Origin: RUG572 sp964386385
GTDB taxonomy: Bacteria; Verrucomicrobiota; Kiritimatiellia; RFP12; UBA1067
Assembly (NCBI GenBank): GCA_964386385.1
Contig: CAYLRN010000008.1
Coordinates: 62,001-126,000, forward strand
Length of the DNA: 64,000 nucleotides
Direction of reading: 5' to 3'
Of the stretch, positions 52,057 to 60,589 are shown in pieces. The first letter of the stretch is position 1. Each line of letters opens with the position of its first letter. Made by a program: the position numbers and the translations under genes. Below the pieces are notes generated by a model that was given only the letters and a program-made list of their open reading frames with translations, was not told the origin of the DNA and made no database searches.

Positions 52057-52864
52057 CTATTCTTCTATGTGCGAAAAACTGGTCGATGAACTGATGGCAG
52101 CATCCGAAAACCGGCACAGCGTGGACACCAGACAGTCGATTTTCCGCTCGTCAGACAGTGCATTGGAAAGGAGCGGCAGCAAGGGAGACCTGAAACCGAT
52201 GATTGGATCTATGAATCGTAGTTTTCCGTTGTCGTCAACGAGGACGTTGTCCCCATCCTGTCCGACGTCGGTGACAAACGCATAGTCATTTCCGAAGCAG
52301 TACCGGCCTTCTGCGCAAAATCCCATCTGGCGCAGATGTTCCGATATCTGGATGTCGTCCGGACGCATATCGGAGCGGACTGCCTGCTGCCTGAAAACAA
52401 GACGCGCTTCGCCGCAGCTCTCGCTCACGCCGAGATATTCCAGCCGGCAATCGTGGAACAGGATGTTGTGGACAACGTGTCGAACAGCACGTGCTCTGGC
52501 GAATGCTTTTTTAGGTGGAGTTTTGCGAATGGATTTTTGATTTTGTAATAAACTTGGTCTTTCTGCACCATCCGCACGTCGCTTTCGCCTGTGCGGATCG
52601 TATAGCGTGTCCCTGGAACTTCGGCGATTTCGATAAACTGTCCGATTCGCCTGGCGGCGGCGATTAGCGCATTGCTCTTTTGGCGTATCGGATCCGTCTG
52701 CATCTCCCAAGGATCTCGGCTTCGTTCATCGGCGCACGCTCGCGCAAGCACTCTAATACGGCCGACATCAGATACGGCCTGGTCGCGGATGGACGAGAAT
52801 GGATGAACGTCTCCACGCTCTCGTCCACTCCTTCCAGGTACAGACCTTGGATCTCCTCCTGCAT
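52057..52864 (-). pseudogene. Polyvalent protein kinase-domain protein, frameshifted
   Basis: Starting at ATG 52864 (AAAGGAATTTGTC upstream), the reading moves through three frames: residues to RYAK, then SNALIAAARRIGQF onward (shift at an A-run near 52676), then HNILFHDCRLEYLG onward (shift near 52475), ending FSHIEE at 52057. Pieced together it has KNPFAKLHLKK, HNILF, RPDDIQISEHLRQMGF and NVLVDDNGKLRFIDPIIG, the pattern of the polyvalent protein kinase domain seen in mobile elements. Two frameshifts make it inactive unless sequencing errors explain them. It sits next to restriction genes and is low in GC. Confidence 0.7.
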
Positions 52865-52974
52865 GACAAATTCCTTTCAGCAGACTAAAGATGGAACCGA
52901 TGAATTTCACGGGCGCGACCGTATGTTGTTTTTCACCATGGCTCGATGACGGCTTCGTAAATAAAACTGTAGAT

Positions 52975-52983
52975 ATTCTACCA
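52975..52983 (-). promoter_or_regulatory. Extended -10 promoter of the kinase pseudogene
   Basis: Minus-strand TGGTAGAAT (TAGAAT at 52975-52980) in an AT-rich patch, 110 bases before the ATG at 52864. Confidence 0.5.
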
Positions 52984-53007
52984 CATTTCAGGTATGCCGT
53001 GTGCGGT

Positions 53008-53223
53008 CTACGTCTGCGGAGAGCCGAAATCCAGTCTCGGCAGGGAGGCGACGATCTTCTGCGTCTCGACGCTCATCCGGATCACGCGGGAGAGGAGGTC
53101 GAGGACGTAGCAATGCACCGCACCCTCCGGCTGCGGCTGGACAAATTGAAAGGCACAATCCTGATATCGCGCCCCAGCCATACCTGCAACAACATCACCT
53201 CCGCTTAAGGCGGACGTTCTCAT
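53008..53223 (-). CDS. Small unknown protein or gene remnant
   Basis: 71 residues from ATG 53223. The frame has strongly G/C-ending codons on this strand, unlike its surroundings, so it is probably real coding sequence or a piece of it (CYVLDLLSRVIRMSVETQ, KIVASLPRLDFG). No ribosome site is visible and no domain is recognised. It lies just upstream of the kinase pseudogene on the same strand and may be the decayed neighbour of that element. Confidence 0.35.
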   Translation of the reverse strand: MRTSALSGGDVVAGMAGARYQDCAFQFVQPQPEGAVHCYVLDLLSRVIRMSVETQKIVASLPRLDFGSPQT

Positions 53224-53263
53224 CAGGGTCAAGAGAAAGGCCGTTTCGCGCAATGCCGCTTTG

Positions 53264-53272
53264 TGGTATAAT
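53264..53272 (+). promoter_or_regulatory. Extended -10 promoter of the N6-methylase operon
   Basis: TGGTATAAT (TATAAT at 53267-53272). It leaves a leader of about 300 bases before the methylase, holding the hairpins at 53432-53530. Confidence 0.55.
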
Positions 53273-53431
53273 CCTCGGCGTTCTGCGCAAGGCGGCAAGG
53301 CCGCTTCGCGCGGGACCGGACGCGGCGGGGAGAAATCCGCCGCGACGAAAGGCAATTTGGCATCAACGCCAGCAAGTCGTTCTCCAGAAATACTACCACT
53401 ATTTCATATCCTGAACGGCATGTCGGTGGAG

Positions 53432-53527
53432 GTGCGCCCATATGGGCGCACTTCCTCTTTCATGTATTCAGGTAGGCCTGTGGTAGGGCTTCTGGAGAGT
53501 ACATGAAAGAGGAAGCGCGCTCTTTTT
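53432..53527 (+). promoter_or_regulatory. Candidate transcription attenuator before the N6-methylase
   Basis: Two mutually exclusive structures are visible. Hairpin A is the perfect palindrome GTGCGCCCATATGGGCGCAC (53432-53451). Structure B pairs 53446-53466 with 53500-53520 over 21 bases with one mismatch and is followed at once by TCTTTTT, like an intrinsic terminator. The two share bases 53446-53451. A 28-codon frame (53420-53506, MSVEVRPYGRTSSFMYSG onward) runs across the region and could be a leader peptide. This suggests termination control of restriction-modification expression, from sequence only. Confidence 0.55.
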
Positions 53528-53580
53528 CGTGCATCGGAATCGTCCGACGAAGTTATCTGCGCCGGAGACGATGCACGACA

Positions 53581-55242
53581 ATGCGTTCACGCGGAAAGAA
53601 TGGGGACATCCCATGGCAGACAACGTTCAGCGACCTGTTTGAGGTTCGCCAGCCATGCCCGGATGCAGAGTGGAAATTCCCGCTCCGCGACATCGCGGAT
53701 GAAGGAACCGGTTCTGGCATAGACCTCGCCTACGACCGCGAACGGTATCTCCACGACGTCGTTGAAACTGGACTCTCCGAGACGTGGAACCGCATCTGCC
53801 GTTGGACGCTCGCGAATGGCGGCAGCGTAAACCCCTTTCTCTCCGTCGACGGCTTCGGCGAACTGTACGAGGAAGGGCTTGCCCTCTGCGACAAAAACGA
53901 AAAGAAGACGGCAGGGCAGTACTACACTCCGCCAGACGTCGCGGACTTGATGGCGGAATGGTTCGATCGCCTTGACGGAGACGCCGTCTGCGACGTCGGA
54001 TGCGGGGTCGGCAACCTGACGCTGGCGTACTTCCGTAGAATCGGACACGACAGGGCGAAAGAGATTCTGAAGCGCGGGCTTCTCCATCTCTATGACGTGG
54101 ACGAGACGGCTCTGACAATCTGCATGACGACAATCGCCGTCAAGTATGGACTGGAGTTCATCGTCCGGATGCACGCATACGCTGCTGACTTCCTCGACGC
54201 GGGCGTGTTCCTTCCGCAGAACTGCAAGATCATATCGAATCCGCCCTACGCGGCGGTGAAGGAGATTCCGGACACATGGCGGCGGACGGACGTCGTGATG
54301 TCGTCGAAGGAGCTCTACGCCGCGTTTCTTGAGAAGATTCTTCTCCAGAGCCGGGCGTCAGTTGTCATCACACCGTACAGTTTCATCGGCGGCGCGAAGT
54401 TTCTTCCGCTGCGTCGCGTCATGAACGGGTTCTGCGGCTTTGTCGTATCGTTCGACAACGTCCCCGGCGCGATTTTCAACGGCAGGAAGCACGGCACGTT
54501 CAACTCGAACATGGGGAATTCCGTAAGGGCGGCAATCACGGTCGTGGAGGGCGGAAAGCGCACAATGGGATTCAGATTCAGTCCGCCCATCAGGTTCAAG
54601 GGGCGAGAACGGAAGGAACTGCTGACGTGTGAACGGCTTGAAACGTTCGTCGGGCGGCGGCGGCAGACCGTGACGCCGGCGCGGCCGATGTTCGCGAAAT
54701 GCGACAGGCGGCTTGAGTATATACTTGAAGCGTGGGATGGCAAAAGCCACGCGAACCTTGGGGACTTCGTTTCGGAGGACGGCACACACCGCCTCTATGT
54801 GCCAAACTCGTGCCGGTATTACACTACGGCGGTTGACGTGCCGCTTTCGCGCAAGGGGCAGATGACTCTGCGGTTTCGCGACGAAGATGCGTTCTGGTAT
54901 GCCATGGCGATGGTCAACTCGTCTTTCGCGTACTGGCACTGGCGGCTTTACGACGGCGGCATTACGTATCCGTCCGGACTTCTGATGAGGATGCCTGTTT
55001 TCATGGACGCGCTTTCACGCGAGGACCTTGACTTCTTCCGAAAAATCGGGCGTGAGATGATGGAGACGGCGAAGTCGTTCGCGGTCGTCAAGGCGAACGT
55101 CGGGATGCAGGAGAACGTGAAGTTCCCGCGAACCTGCAGGGACAGGCTGAATCGCAGGCTTCTTGACTCGCTGGGAATCTCCGACGACGAGAGCGTCTTC
55201 GACATAGTCCATTCGAACACGGCACTGGAGGTGAACGCATGA
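53581..55242 (+). CDS. N6-adenine DNA methyltransferase (restriction-modification)
   Basis: 553 residues from ATG 53581; an earlier ATG at 53503 lies inside the attenuator hairpin and would add a non-conserved 26-residue arm. GQYYTPPDVADLMAEWF precedes motif I DVGCGVGN (near residue 138); motif IV is SNPPYA (near 219). A long C-terminal region probably recognises the DNA target. This is the gamma-type layout of adenine methylases in type II systems. It protects host DNA from the nuclease encoded next, whose ATG overlaps its stop. Confidence 0.88.
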   Translation: MRSRGKNGDIPWQTTFSDLFEVRQPCPDAEWKFPLRDIADEGTGSGIDLAYDRERYLHDVVETGLSETWNRICRWTLANGGSVNPFLSVDGFGELYEEGLALCDKNEKKTAGQYYTPPDVADLMAEWFDRLDGDAVCDVGCGVGNLTLAYFRRIGHDRAKEILKRGLLHLYDVDETALTICMTTIAVKYGLEFIVRMHAYAADFLDAGVFLPQNCKIISNPPYAAVKEIPDTWRRTDVVMSSKELYAAFLEKILLQSRASVVITPYSFIGGAKFLPLRRVMNGFCGFVVSFDNVPGAIFNGRKHGTFNSNMGNSVRAAITVVEGGKRTMGFRFSPPIRFKGRERKELLTCERLETFVGRRRQTVTPARPMFAKCDRRLEYILEAWDGKSHANLGDFVSEDGTHRLYVPNSCRYYTTAVDVPLSRKGQMTLRFRDEDAFWYAMAMVNSSFAYWHWRLYDGGITYPSGLLMRMPVFMDALSREDLDFFRKIGREMMETAKSFAVVKANVGMQENVKFPRTCRDRLNRRLLDSLGISDDESVFDIVHSNTALEVNA

Positions 55243-56384
55243 AGGCAGACATTCCGCTGACGTTTGCGCAGCGCGAGATAATGTCCGAGTTCTACAACGC
55301 CGGGCGGGAGCGCGTCCTGCTCGACAAGAGCGAACGGATGGGGCTGTGGAAGATGGTGAAAGGCGGCGGAGTCCCTTCCGACATGATGCGCCGATTCGAC
55401 AGCGAATGCCCTGCGCTTGCCCACCAGATACGGAAGCATGGATCGGACGGCGGCAACGTCCAGTCGGCCGTCTTCAGCGAGTGCGTGTACGCACAGGCTC
55501 TTGCGAATGTCTTCGCGCTTCCAGTGTTCATGAACTGTCTGCAGGACGCCTCGTTCCTGCCTTCCTCGGTAGTTCGGCTGCTGGACTCCTACTGCCTCGT
55601 TCCGCGCTACGCCTACGTCGGGGCCGACGGGCGGCGCATGCTCATACAGGCCGGAGGATGCGGCGGCGTGGACAGCGCACTCATCACCGTGATCGACTTC
55701 AAGGTGTTCACGATAGAGTTCAAGGAGCCTGGCGCGAAGACGAGCGAACCCGACCTGCCGAAGTACGGCGAGGACGGACTGCTTCGGGTGACAGAGGCGT
55801 TCCTGTCGCGATACCCGCAGTTCGGCCCGATGCTGTCGAAGCAGACACAACTGAACTTCTTCGACGCGATGGGACACAACGTCAACGCATTCTCGTACGA
55901 AAGCGTGAACGTCGCCGTCACAAGCAACTACAACACGAAGAAGTTCGCGGACGTCGTCTGCACGGAAAGCGAGGAGGCGCACCTCGTCATGATACCGGTG
56001 AACCATGTCGAGGGATGGGCGCGGATAGAGGGCGAGATCCGCCCCGCCGGAAGAAACCACTACGCCGTGTGGACGCCGTGTGCCCTGCGCAGATTCCTGA
56101 CGGAGGCCGGCGCGGCGGAGAATGAGGGAATCGTCACGATACCCGCAGAAAGGCTGAAAACGGTCGCACCGAGAGGAGGTCTGGGCGTGTCGCGCTACAA
56201 GATAAATCCGCTCTTCTTCGTGTTCGCGGAGGATTGCCTCGTAGCGGACGATGCCGCGAAGTTTCCGATTGACGCGGTACGCCAGCTGAACCCGACAATC
56301 GCAGGCAAGATGTTCTTCGAGGGTCTTCAGTACGACGACGTGCGCGGACACTACGCGCCGCAGTTTTCGGGGACGCGGATTTGA
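55239..56384 (+). CDS. Probable type II restriction endonuclease
   Basis: 381 residues, ATGA overlap with the methylase. No named nuclease family was recognised, but VIDFKVFTIEFKEPGAK (residues about 152-168) fits a PD-(D/E)xK active site, with D, E and K in the right order and a preceding QAGGCGGVDSALIT region. Two NTKKFADVV and NHYAVWTPCALRRF blocks follow. Position directly after a methylase is the strongest evidence that it is the cognate nuclease. Confidence 0.7.
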   Translation: MKADIPLTFAQREIMSEFYNAGRERVLLDKSERMGLWKMVKGGGVPSDMMRRFDSECPALAHQIRKHGSDGGNVQSAVFSECVYAQALANVFALPVFMNCLQDASFLPSSVVRLLDSYCLVPRYAYVGADGRRMLIQAGGCGGVDSALITVIDFKVFTIEFKEPGAKTSEPDLPKYGEDGLLRVTEAFLSRYPQFGPMLSKQTQLNFFDAMGHNVNAFSYESVNVAVTSNYNTKKFADVVCTESEEAHLVMIPVNHVEGWARIEGEIRPAGRNHYAVWTPCALRRFLTEAGAAENEGIVTIPAERLKTVAPRGGLGVSRYKINPLFFVFAEDCLVADDAAKFPIDAVRQLNPTIAGKMFFEGLQYDDVRGHYAPQFSGTRI

Positions 56385-56390
56385 TATAAT
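56382..56390 (+). promoter_or_regulatory. Extended -10 promoter of the small gene at 56411
   Basis: TGATATAAT (TATAAT 56385-56390) overlapping the nuclease stop codon, 20 bases before the next ATG. Confidence 0.5.
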
Positions 56391-56410
56391 CGGCGGTTAG
56401 AGCAACCGCC

Positions 56411-56593
56411 ATGAAATACCGCGTCAGGATAACGGAGACATACACGTACGAAAGAGAAATGGAGTGCGGAGACGAATCCGAACTCCAGGACGTCCTGCAC
56501 GAGCAGATTCCGCCGCTCGTAGACATGGACAGGACGGCGATTGAGCGCATCCGCCGCGACGGCCTCGACTTCAGAAGCGAATTCGAGTGGTAG
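56411..56593 (+). CDS. Small acidic protein of unknown function
   Basis: 60 residues. KYRVRITETYTYEREMEC followed by an acidic, helical C-terminal part (LQDVLHEQIPPLVDMDRTAI). The beta-strand opening with aromatic repeats resembles small regulatory or decoy proteins, but no family is recognised. It has its own promoter and lies between two restriction systems, which makes a link to their control possible. Confidence 0.5.
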   Translation: MKYRVRITETYTYEREMECGDESELQDVLHEQIPPLVDMDRTAIERIRRDGLDFRSEFEW

Positions 56594-56664
56594 AGTTTCG
56601 CCTATTGGATTGACTATGGCGCTGCATCGACATCGGTTAGTCTGCTTCGTCGCGCTGCCGCCTG

Positions 56665-56696
56665 CCCCTACACGAGTTTGCAAACTCGTGTAGGGG
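56665..56696. repeat. Perfect 32-bp palindrome between convergent genes
   Basis: CCCCTACACGAGTTTG followed directly by its reverse complement, no spacer. It lies between the 56411 gene and the convergent C5-methylase. It may act as a bidirectional terminator, although no T-run is present. It is the second such long perfect palindrome after 24306. The remaining about 200 bases of this gap show nothing else. Confidence 0.8.
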
Positions 56697-56838
56697 TGAT
56701 TCACGCGAAGATCGGCCTGTCAGAACGAGAACACGCGAAAGAGGCTCATGTCTCCGTGCCGCCGTAGAGCGGATTGACTTCCGCCACGGTCACCTTCCCG
56801 CGCACGTCCGCGCGGACATTCTGACATTGCGCCGGCAT

Positions 56839-58320
56839 CTACCCGAATACGCCCGTGGCGACGATGCTCCTTACCAGCTGCTCGACAACCGGGACGGACA
56901 CGCTGTTGCCGATGAGCTTCATCCATCTTGACCGCGTGTCGGGAAGGATGAAGTCCGACGGAAAGCCCTGGACGCGGCAGGCCTCGCTTTTCGTGATGCG
57001 GCGATAGCGACCGGCCTTGTAGACCTCCTCTATGAACCGACGGCGGTACGTCTCCCTGTCCGTTGCCGCTATGGACAGGTCTGTGACGTAGTCGTTCGAG
57101 TCGCTTGCGACAAGCGTGGGGAAAATGTTCGAGGTCGGCAGGAAAACACGGTTCACCCCGAACAGCCCCGTGCTGATCTTCGTGTACCTGAAATCGTAGC
57201 GGACTTCATCGGCTTCGACGACGCCTTTTTCCACGAGCGCGGGAAGCACCCTGTCGAAACGGACTTTGGCCATCTTCAGTTTTCTGTCAGTGCCGAAGTT
57301 GTCGGGAACCAGACGTCCGTTCTCCGCATGTTCAACGACAAGCCGCTCCTGCTCCGTCAGGTCTGCGCAATCGGGCTGAACGACCTTGTAGCAGTACGTC
57401 TCGGGCTTGATTATTCCCTTGTCGCACAGACCGTCGATGTCGCCCTGTTCTATGGACGCGTCCAGTTTCCGGAAATGCACAAGCGACAGCGGGTTGCCGT
57501 CAAGTCTTCCGTAGTCGCGCCTGCGCCGGTTGCGGAGAAGGAGAAGGCATATCATCTTTTCCTTCGGCGTCGTGTCAAGGATGTCCCACGAATGGATCGT
57601 GGTGTCGCCGTTCCTGAGGTCGTTGAAGAGGAAATAGTCGTTGAAGCCGTTGTTGTTCGTCGAGAGGCTTGTGCGCCCCGGCCTGCCACTTGCGACTTCG
57701 CCGAAAAGGTCTCGTTCGGTTACGGCAGGATGGCAGACGACGCTTCTGCCTCCGTCCAGTATGTCGCACAGCCTGACCGCTCCACGCGATGTCTTCGGCA
57801 GCTGAAAGCGCTCATGGTGTCTTTTCTTCGCGAAGCCGATGACGTAGATCCTGACGCGACTCTGCGGAACGCCGTAGTCGAACGAGTTGAGGACATGGAC
57901 GGAGGCGTGGTAGCCGGCCTCGGCGATCCGCCGCATGATGTAGCCGAGCGCGTCCCGGTTGCGCGGGTCCACCAGCCCCTTGACGTTCTCGAACAGAAAC
58001 GCCTTTGGGCGCGACCTGTTGAGAAGGTGGAGTGCGTCGTTCCACAGCTGGCCGCGGTCGTCGTCGAAGCCAAGATTGCGTCCGGCGATTGACCAGCTCT
58101 GGCATGGGACGCCGCCCGTCATGAAATCGTGCGGCGGAAGGTCGTCCAGTTTCGTTATGTCGCCGAAGTTCGTCTCCGCCGAATCGGCGTAGTTGGCCTC
58201 GTAGGCGGCAATGGCATCTGGATTGATTTCGCTGTAGCCAATCGTCACGCCTCCGTTGCGGGCCGCCGCAAGCCTAAATCCGCCAATCCCGGCAAAAAGG
58301 TCTATGTGCGTCCAGTTCAT
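56839..58320 (-). CDS. C5-cytosine DNA methyltransferase
   Basis: 493 residues. Motifs: I HIDLFAGIGGFRLA, IV GGVPCQSW (catalytic Cys73), VI FLFENVKG (residues 108-115), VIII VPQSRVRIY (151-159), IX/X ACRVQGFPSDF and IGNSVSVPVV. The region from about 200 to 400 is a long target-recognition domain. It methylates cytosine at the sequence cut by its partner nuclease. Its ATG overlaps the nuclease stop (ATGA), so the nuclease is translated first, which is less common and may need extra control. Confidence 0.94.
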   Translation of the reverse strand: MNWTHIDLFAGIGGFRLAAARNGGVTIGYSEINPDAIAAYEANYADSAETNFGDITKLDDLPPHDFMTGGVPCQSWSIAGRNLGFDDDRGQLWNDALHLLNRSRPKAFLFENVKGLVDPRNRDALGYIMRRIAEAGYHASVHVLNSFDYGVPQSRVRIYVIGFAKKRHHERFQLPKTSRGAVRLCDILDGGRSVVCHPAVTERDLFGEVASGRPGRTSLSTNNNGFNDYFLFNDLRNGDTTIHSWDILDTTPKEKMICLLLLRNRRRRDYGRLDGNPLSLVHFRKLDASIEQGDIDGLCDKGIIKPETYCYKVVQPDCADLTEQERLVVEHAENGRLVPDNFGTDRKLKMAKVRFDRVLPALVEKGVVEADEVRYDFRYTKISTGLFGVNRVFLPTSNIFPTLVASDSNDYVTDLSIAATDRETYRRRFIEEVYKAGRYRRITKSEACRVQGFPSDFILPDTRSRWMKLIGNSVSVPVVEQLVRSIVATGVFG

Positions 58321-59162
58321 TTGAGCGTCAGCCCCCTTGCATCCTGCGGAGGTTCCATTCCGAGGAAATCACGGTATATCGCCTCCCTGTAGCTTTCGCC
58401 AAGTTTGTTCACCTCTTCAATGAACGTCCTGTACGTTCCCGCCCCGCCGATCAGGTCCCAGAACTCCTCGCCCATCAGGACAGATGGGGCTCGCTTCATG
58501 TCAAACCATCTCGCAGGGAACGACCATGCGTAGTCCTCGCGACGTCCGTAAGGGTTGTAGACGAGTGCATAGAATGCATAGTCCGTCTTCCGTGGCGTCA
58601 TCGCCAGCAGTTTGAGCATCTTCTCCTTGCTGACCTTCGTCTGGTCGCTGTTCGGCAGCGGCGCTTTCAGTTCAAAGGCATACTTCTTGCCGGTGACCGA
58701 ACTGTCTATGAACAGGTCGCAGGTGACTGGACATGGCACAAGTTCGCCGCCCCCCGCAAGGACATATGCAAGTTCCTCGTTCCAGTCAGGACGCAACCTC
58801 TGCCGTTCTGCGCGGGTTGCGTGTTCGAGCCGGTTGAGGACTTCCTGTATGCGGCGCAGACGCTCGCTCCGTATCGTCCCCTGAATCGTCATTCCCTTGT
58901 GGCAGCTGCCATGCATCTCCCTTGCGACAACCATGGCGAGCCGTTCCCACACGGTTCCGAACGGCGTCACGAACCGACGCTCGAAATGCGAACCCTTGAA
59001 GATCTCGTCAGGGACAAGCGCGGCGTAGAGCGGCTTTGCGGCATGATGCCGCTCTGGAATGAACGGATCCTCCACGAGGACCTTGTTCATGACCTTGTCC
59101 ATCATTGAGACGATAACCTCCCGTATGCCGTCAGCGACTCGCTGTTTCACTTCACTGTCCAT
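58317..59162 (-). CDS. TdeIII-type type II restriction endonuclease
   Basis: 281 residues from ATG 59162 (AGGAAAAGGCAG upstream). The layout fits the TdeIII family: HAAKPLYAALVPDEIF and FERRFVTPFGTVWERLA, then CDLFIDS (Asp149) and YAFELKAPLPNSDQTK with Glu164 and Lys166, a PD-(D/E)xK centre. TdeIII itself is reported to cut GGNCC; whether this protein does is unknown. It is the first gene of the pair with the C5-methylase. Confidence 0.82.
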   Translation of the reverse strand: MDSEVKQRVADGIREVIVSMMDKVMNKVLVEDPFIPERHHAAKPLYAALVPDEIFKGSHFERRFVTPFGTVWERLAMVVAREMHGSCHKGMTIQGTIRSERLRRIQEVLNRLEHATRAERQRLRPDWNEELAYVLAGGGELVPCPVTCDLFIDSSVTGKKYAFELKAPLPNSDQTKVSKEKMLKLLAMTPRKTDYAFYALVYNPYGRREDYAWSFPARWFDMKRAPSVLMGEEFWDLIGGAGTYRTFIEEVNKLGESYREAIYRDFLGMEPPQDARGLTLK

Positions 59163-59201
59163 TCGACTGCCTTTTCCTGTTCGCAATTAAAGTTGGGTGA
59201 T

Positions 59202-59210
59202 ATCTTACCA
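59202..59210 (-). promoter_or_regulatory. Extended -10 promoter of the TdeIII-C5 methylase pair
   Basis: Minus-strand TGGTAAGAT (59202-59210), 39 bases before the nuclease ATG. Confidence 0.45.
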
Positions 59211-59226
59211 TTTCCCGCGGCTCACC

Positions 59227-59729
59227 TCAAATCGTCATGACACGATTACATGAACGGTCCGTGCCGAGCGCCACCTCGTCGCCGTCTGACACGCCGTCGC
59301 CGTCCGTGTCCCGGAGGTCGGGGTCGATTCCGAACGCGAACAGCTCGTCGAGAAGCGAAAGCCCGTCGCCGTCCCTGTCCTGGTTTGCCGCGTCCTCTTC
59401 GGAAAGCGGATGGAACGCAAGCGACGTTATGTTCGTCGGCAGCGCGTTCGTCGTCCACCCGTTTCCGCCAAAGGACGCGCCGGCGAGGACGTTGGAGACC
59501 GTCTCGACGTCCAGGCGGGAGAGGTCGTAGCGGTACGTGAAGCGTCTGCCGGGGAAGAACTCCGCCTGGAACGAGAGCGGCGTGTCCGTATCGCGGTCGA
59601 GCAAGGCGTTCTGCCATGTGACGACTAGGGAGTTCTGGAGCGTAATGCAATGCCACAGCCGGCTTGGACGGTCAGACTCGGCGAGCAGATCCCAGTTCGC
59701 CTCCGGGACGATGCCGAGCGTGGCCTGAG
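59227..59729 (-). pseudogene. C-terminal fragment of a thrombospondin type-3 repeat surface protein
   Basis: About 165 codons with no start of its own. It contains a beta-rich section (FQAEFFPGRRFTYRYDLSR) and two calcium-binding repeats, DRDGDGLSLLDEL and DTDGDGVSDGDEV, typical of extracellular proteins. Its upstream end joins a truncated IS30 transposase out of frame near 59730, so the original gene was cut at that point. Confidence 0.65.
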
Positions 59730-60365
59730 AGACATGGCGCGGGGCAGATGGTCGCGCCTCATCGTCTTGAGGAGCCCGCCGTTGACGTAGCGGTAGAGGG
59801 TCTTGACGGACACCGTGAACTTGTCCGGGTTGTTGACCACGGCGGCGTGGATGCTCTGCCCCTTCGCGGAGAGGCTTTCCAGCAGCGCGCCCCAGGCCAG
59901 CAGCTCGTCCTCCGTGACGTTGGCGCCGGCGCGGGACTCGGAGAGGAGCGTCTTGTACTCCTCCTGCGCCCTCTCGTGGCGGCAGTGGCGCTTCCGCAGG
60001 ACGCACCTGTGTTCGCCGGCGCACCCGTTGCAGACGAACGGCGGCCTGTCCAGCCTCTCGCACTTCTGCTCCACGAAGCTGCCGCAGTTCGAGTTGCACT
60101 CGCGGCAGAGGCTGCACTTCCGCGACCCGTCGTAGAGACAGTGTGCGCAGACGTGGCGTCTTTCGCACTCCATCTTGCGCGTGCACCTGTTGGTGACGCG
60201 GTGCGGGGCGTCCTTGCTGGACTCCTCAGCGCGGGCTTTTATCTCCCTCGTTATCGTGGTCACCGGCCGCGACAGCGCCTTCGCGATCGCGTACACGGAC
60301 ATCCTCTCCTTGAGCATCGTCTCGATCTTGAGGCGATCCTCCATCGTCAGCCTTGGCTTCTTCAT
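59730..60365 (-). pseudogene. IS30-family transposase, 3' truncated
   Basis: From ATG 60365, about 212 codons remain: an N-terminal HTH (RLTMEDRLKIETMLKE, YAIAKALSRPVTTITREI), a cysteine-rich zinc-like region (C-x2-C pairs from residue 63 to 129) and the start of the catalytic part (FTVSVKTLYRYVNGGLL). The DDE catalytic domain is missing; the frame runs into the surface-protein fragment. A 17-base G-run lies 45 bases upstream. Inactive remnant. Confidence 0.8.
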
Positions 60366-60410
60366 TGTCTTTCCCTTCTTTTGGCGCCGGTCTCCACACC
60401 ATGCGGAGAC

Positions 60411-60427
60411 GGGGGGGGGGGGGGGGG
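60411..60427. repeat. 17-base poly-G tract
   Basis: An uninterrupted run of 17 G on the plus strand (C on the strand of the transposase). Such a run is prone to length change and to sequencing error. Confidence 0.9.
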
Positions 60428-60589
60428 AGTTAGATGGGATGCTTGCCAACTTATGGACACTACAACGACATCCCTTCGGAACTACTGGATGCGAATAGGC
60501 CTCTTCACAACATTCGGAACTAGTAAATGAGACTACACCCGTCGCATCTACCTTGGCAAGTGACACACAAATGATAGCAAGCCCCATGG

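Noticed and set aside
53503..53580. Earlier start of the N6-methylase
   Set aside because: It lies within the right arm of the attenuator-like stem, and the extra residues are basic and non-conserved in appearance.
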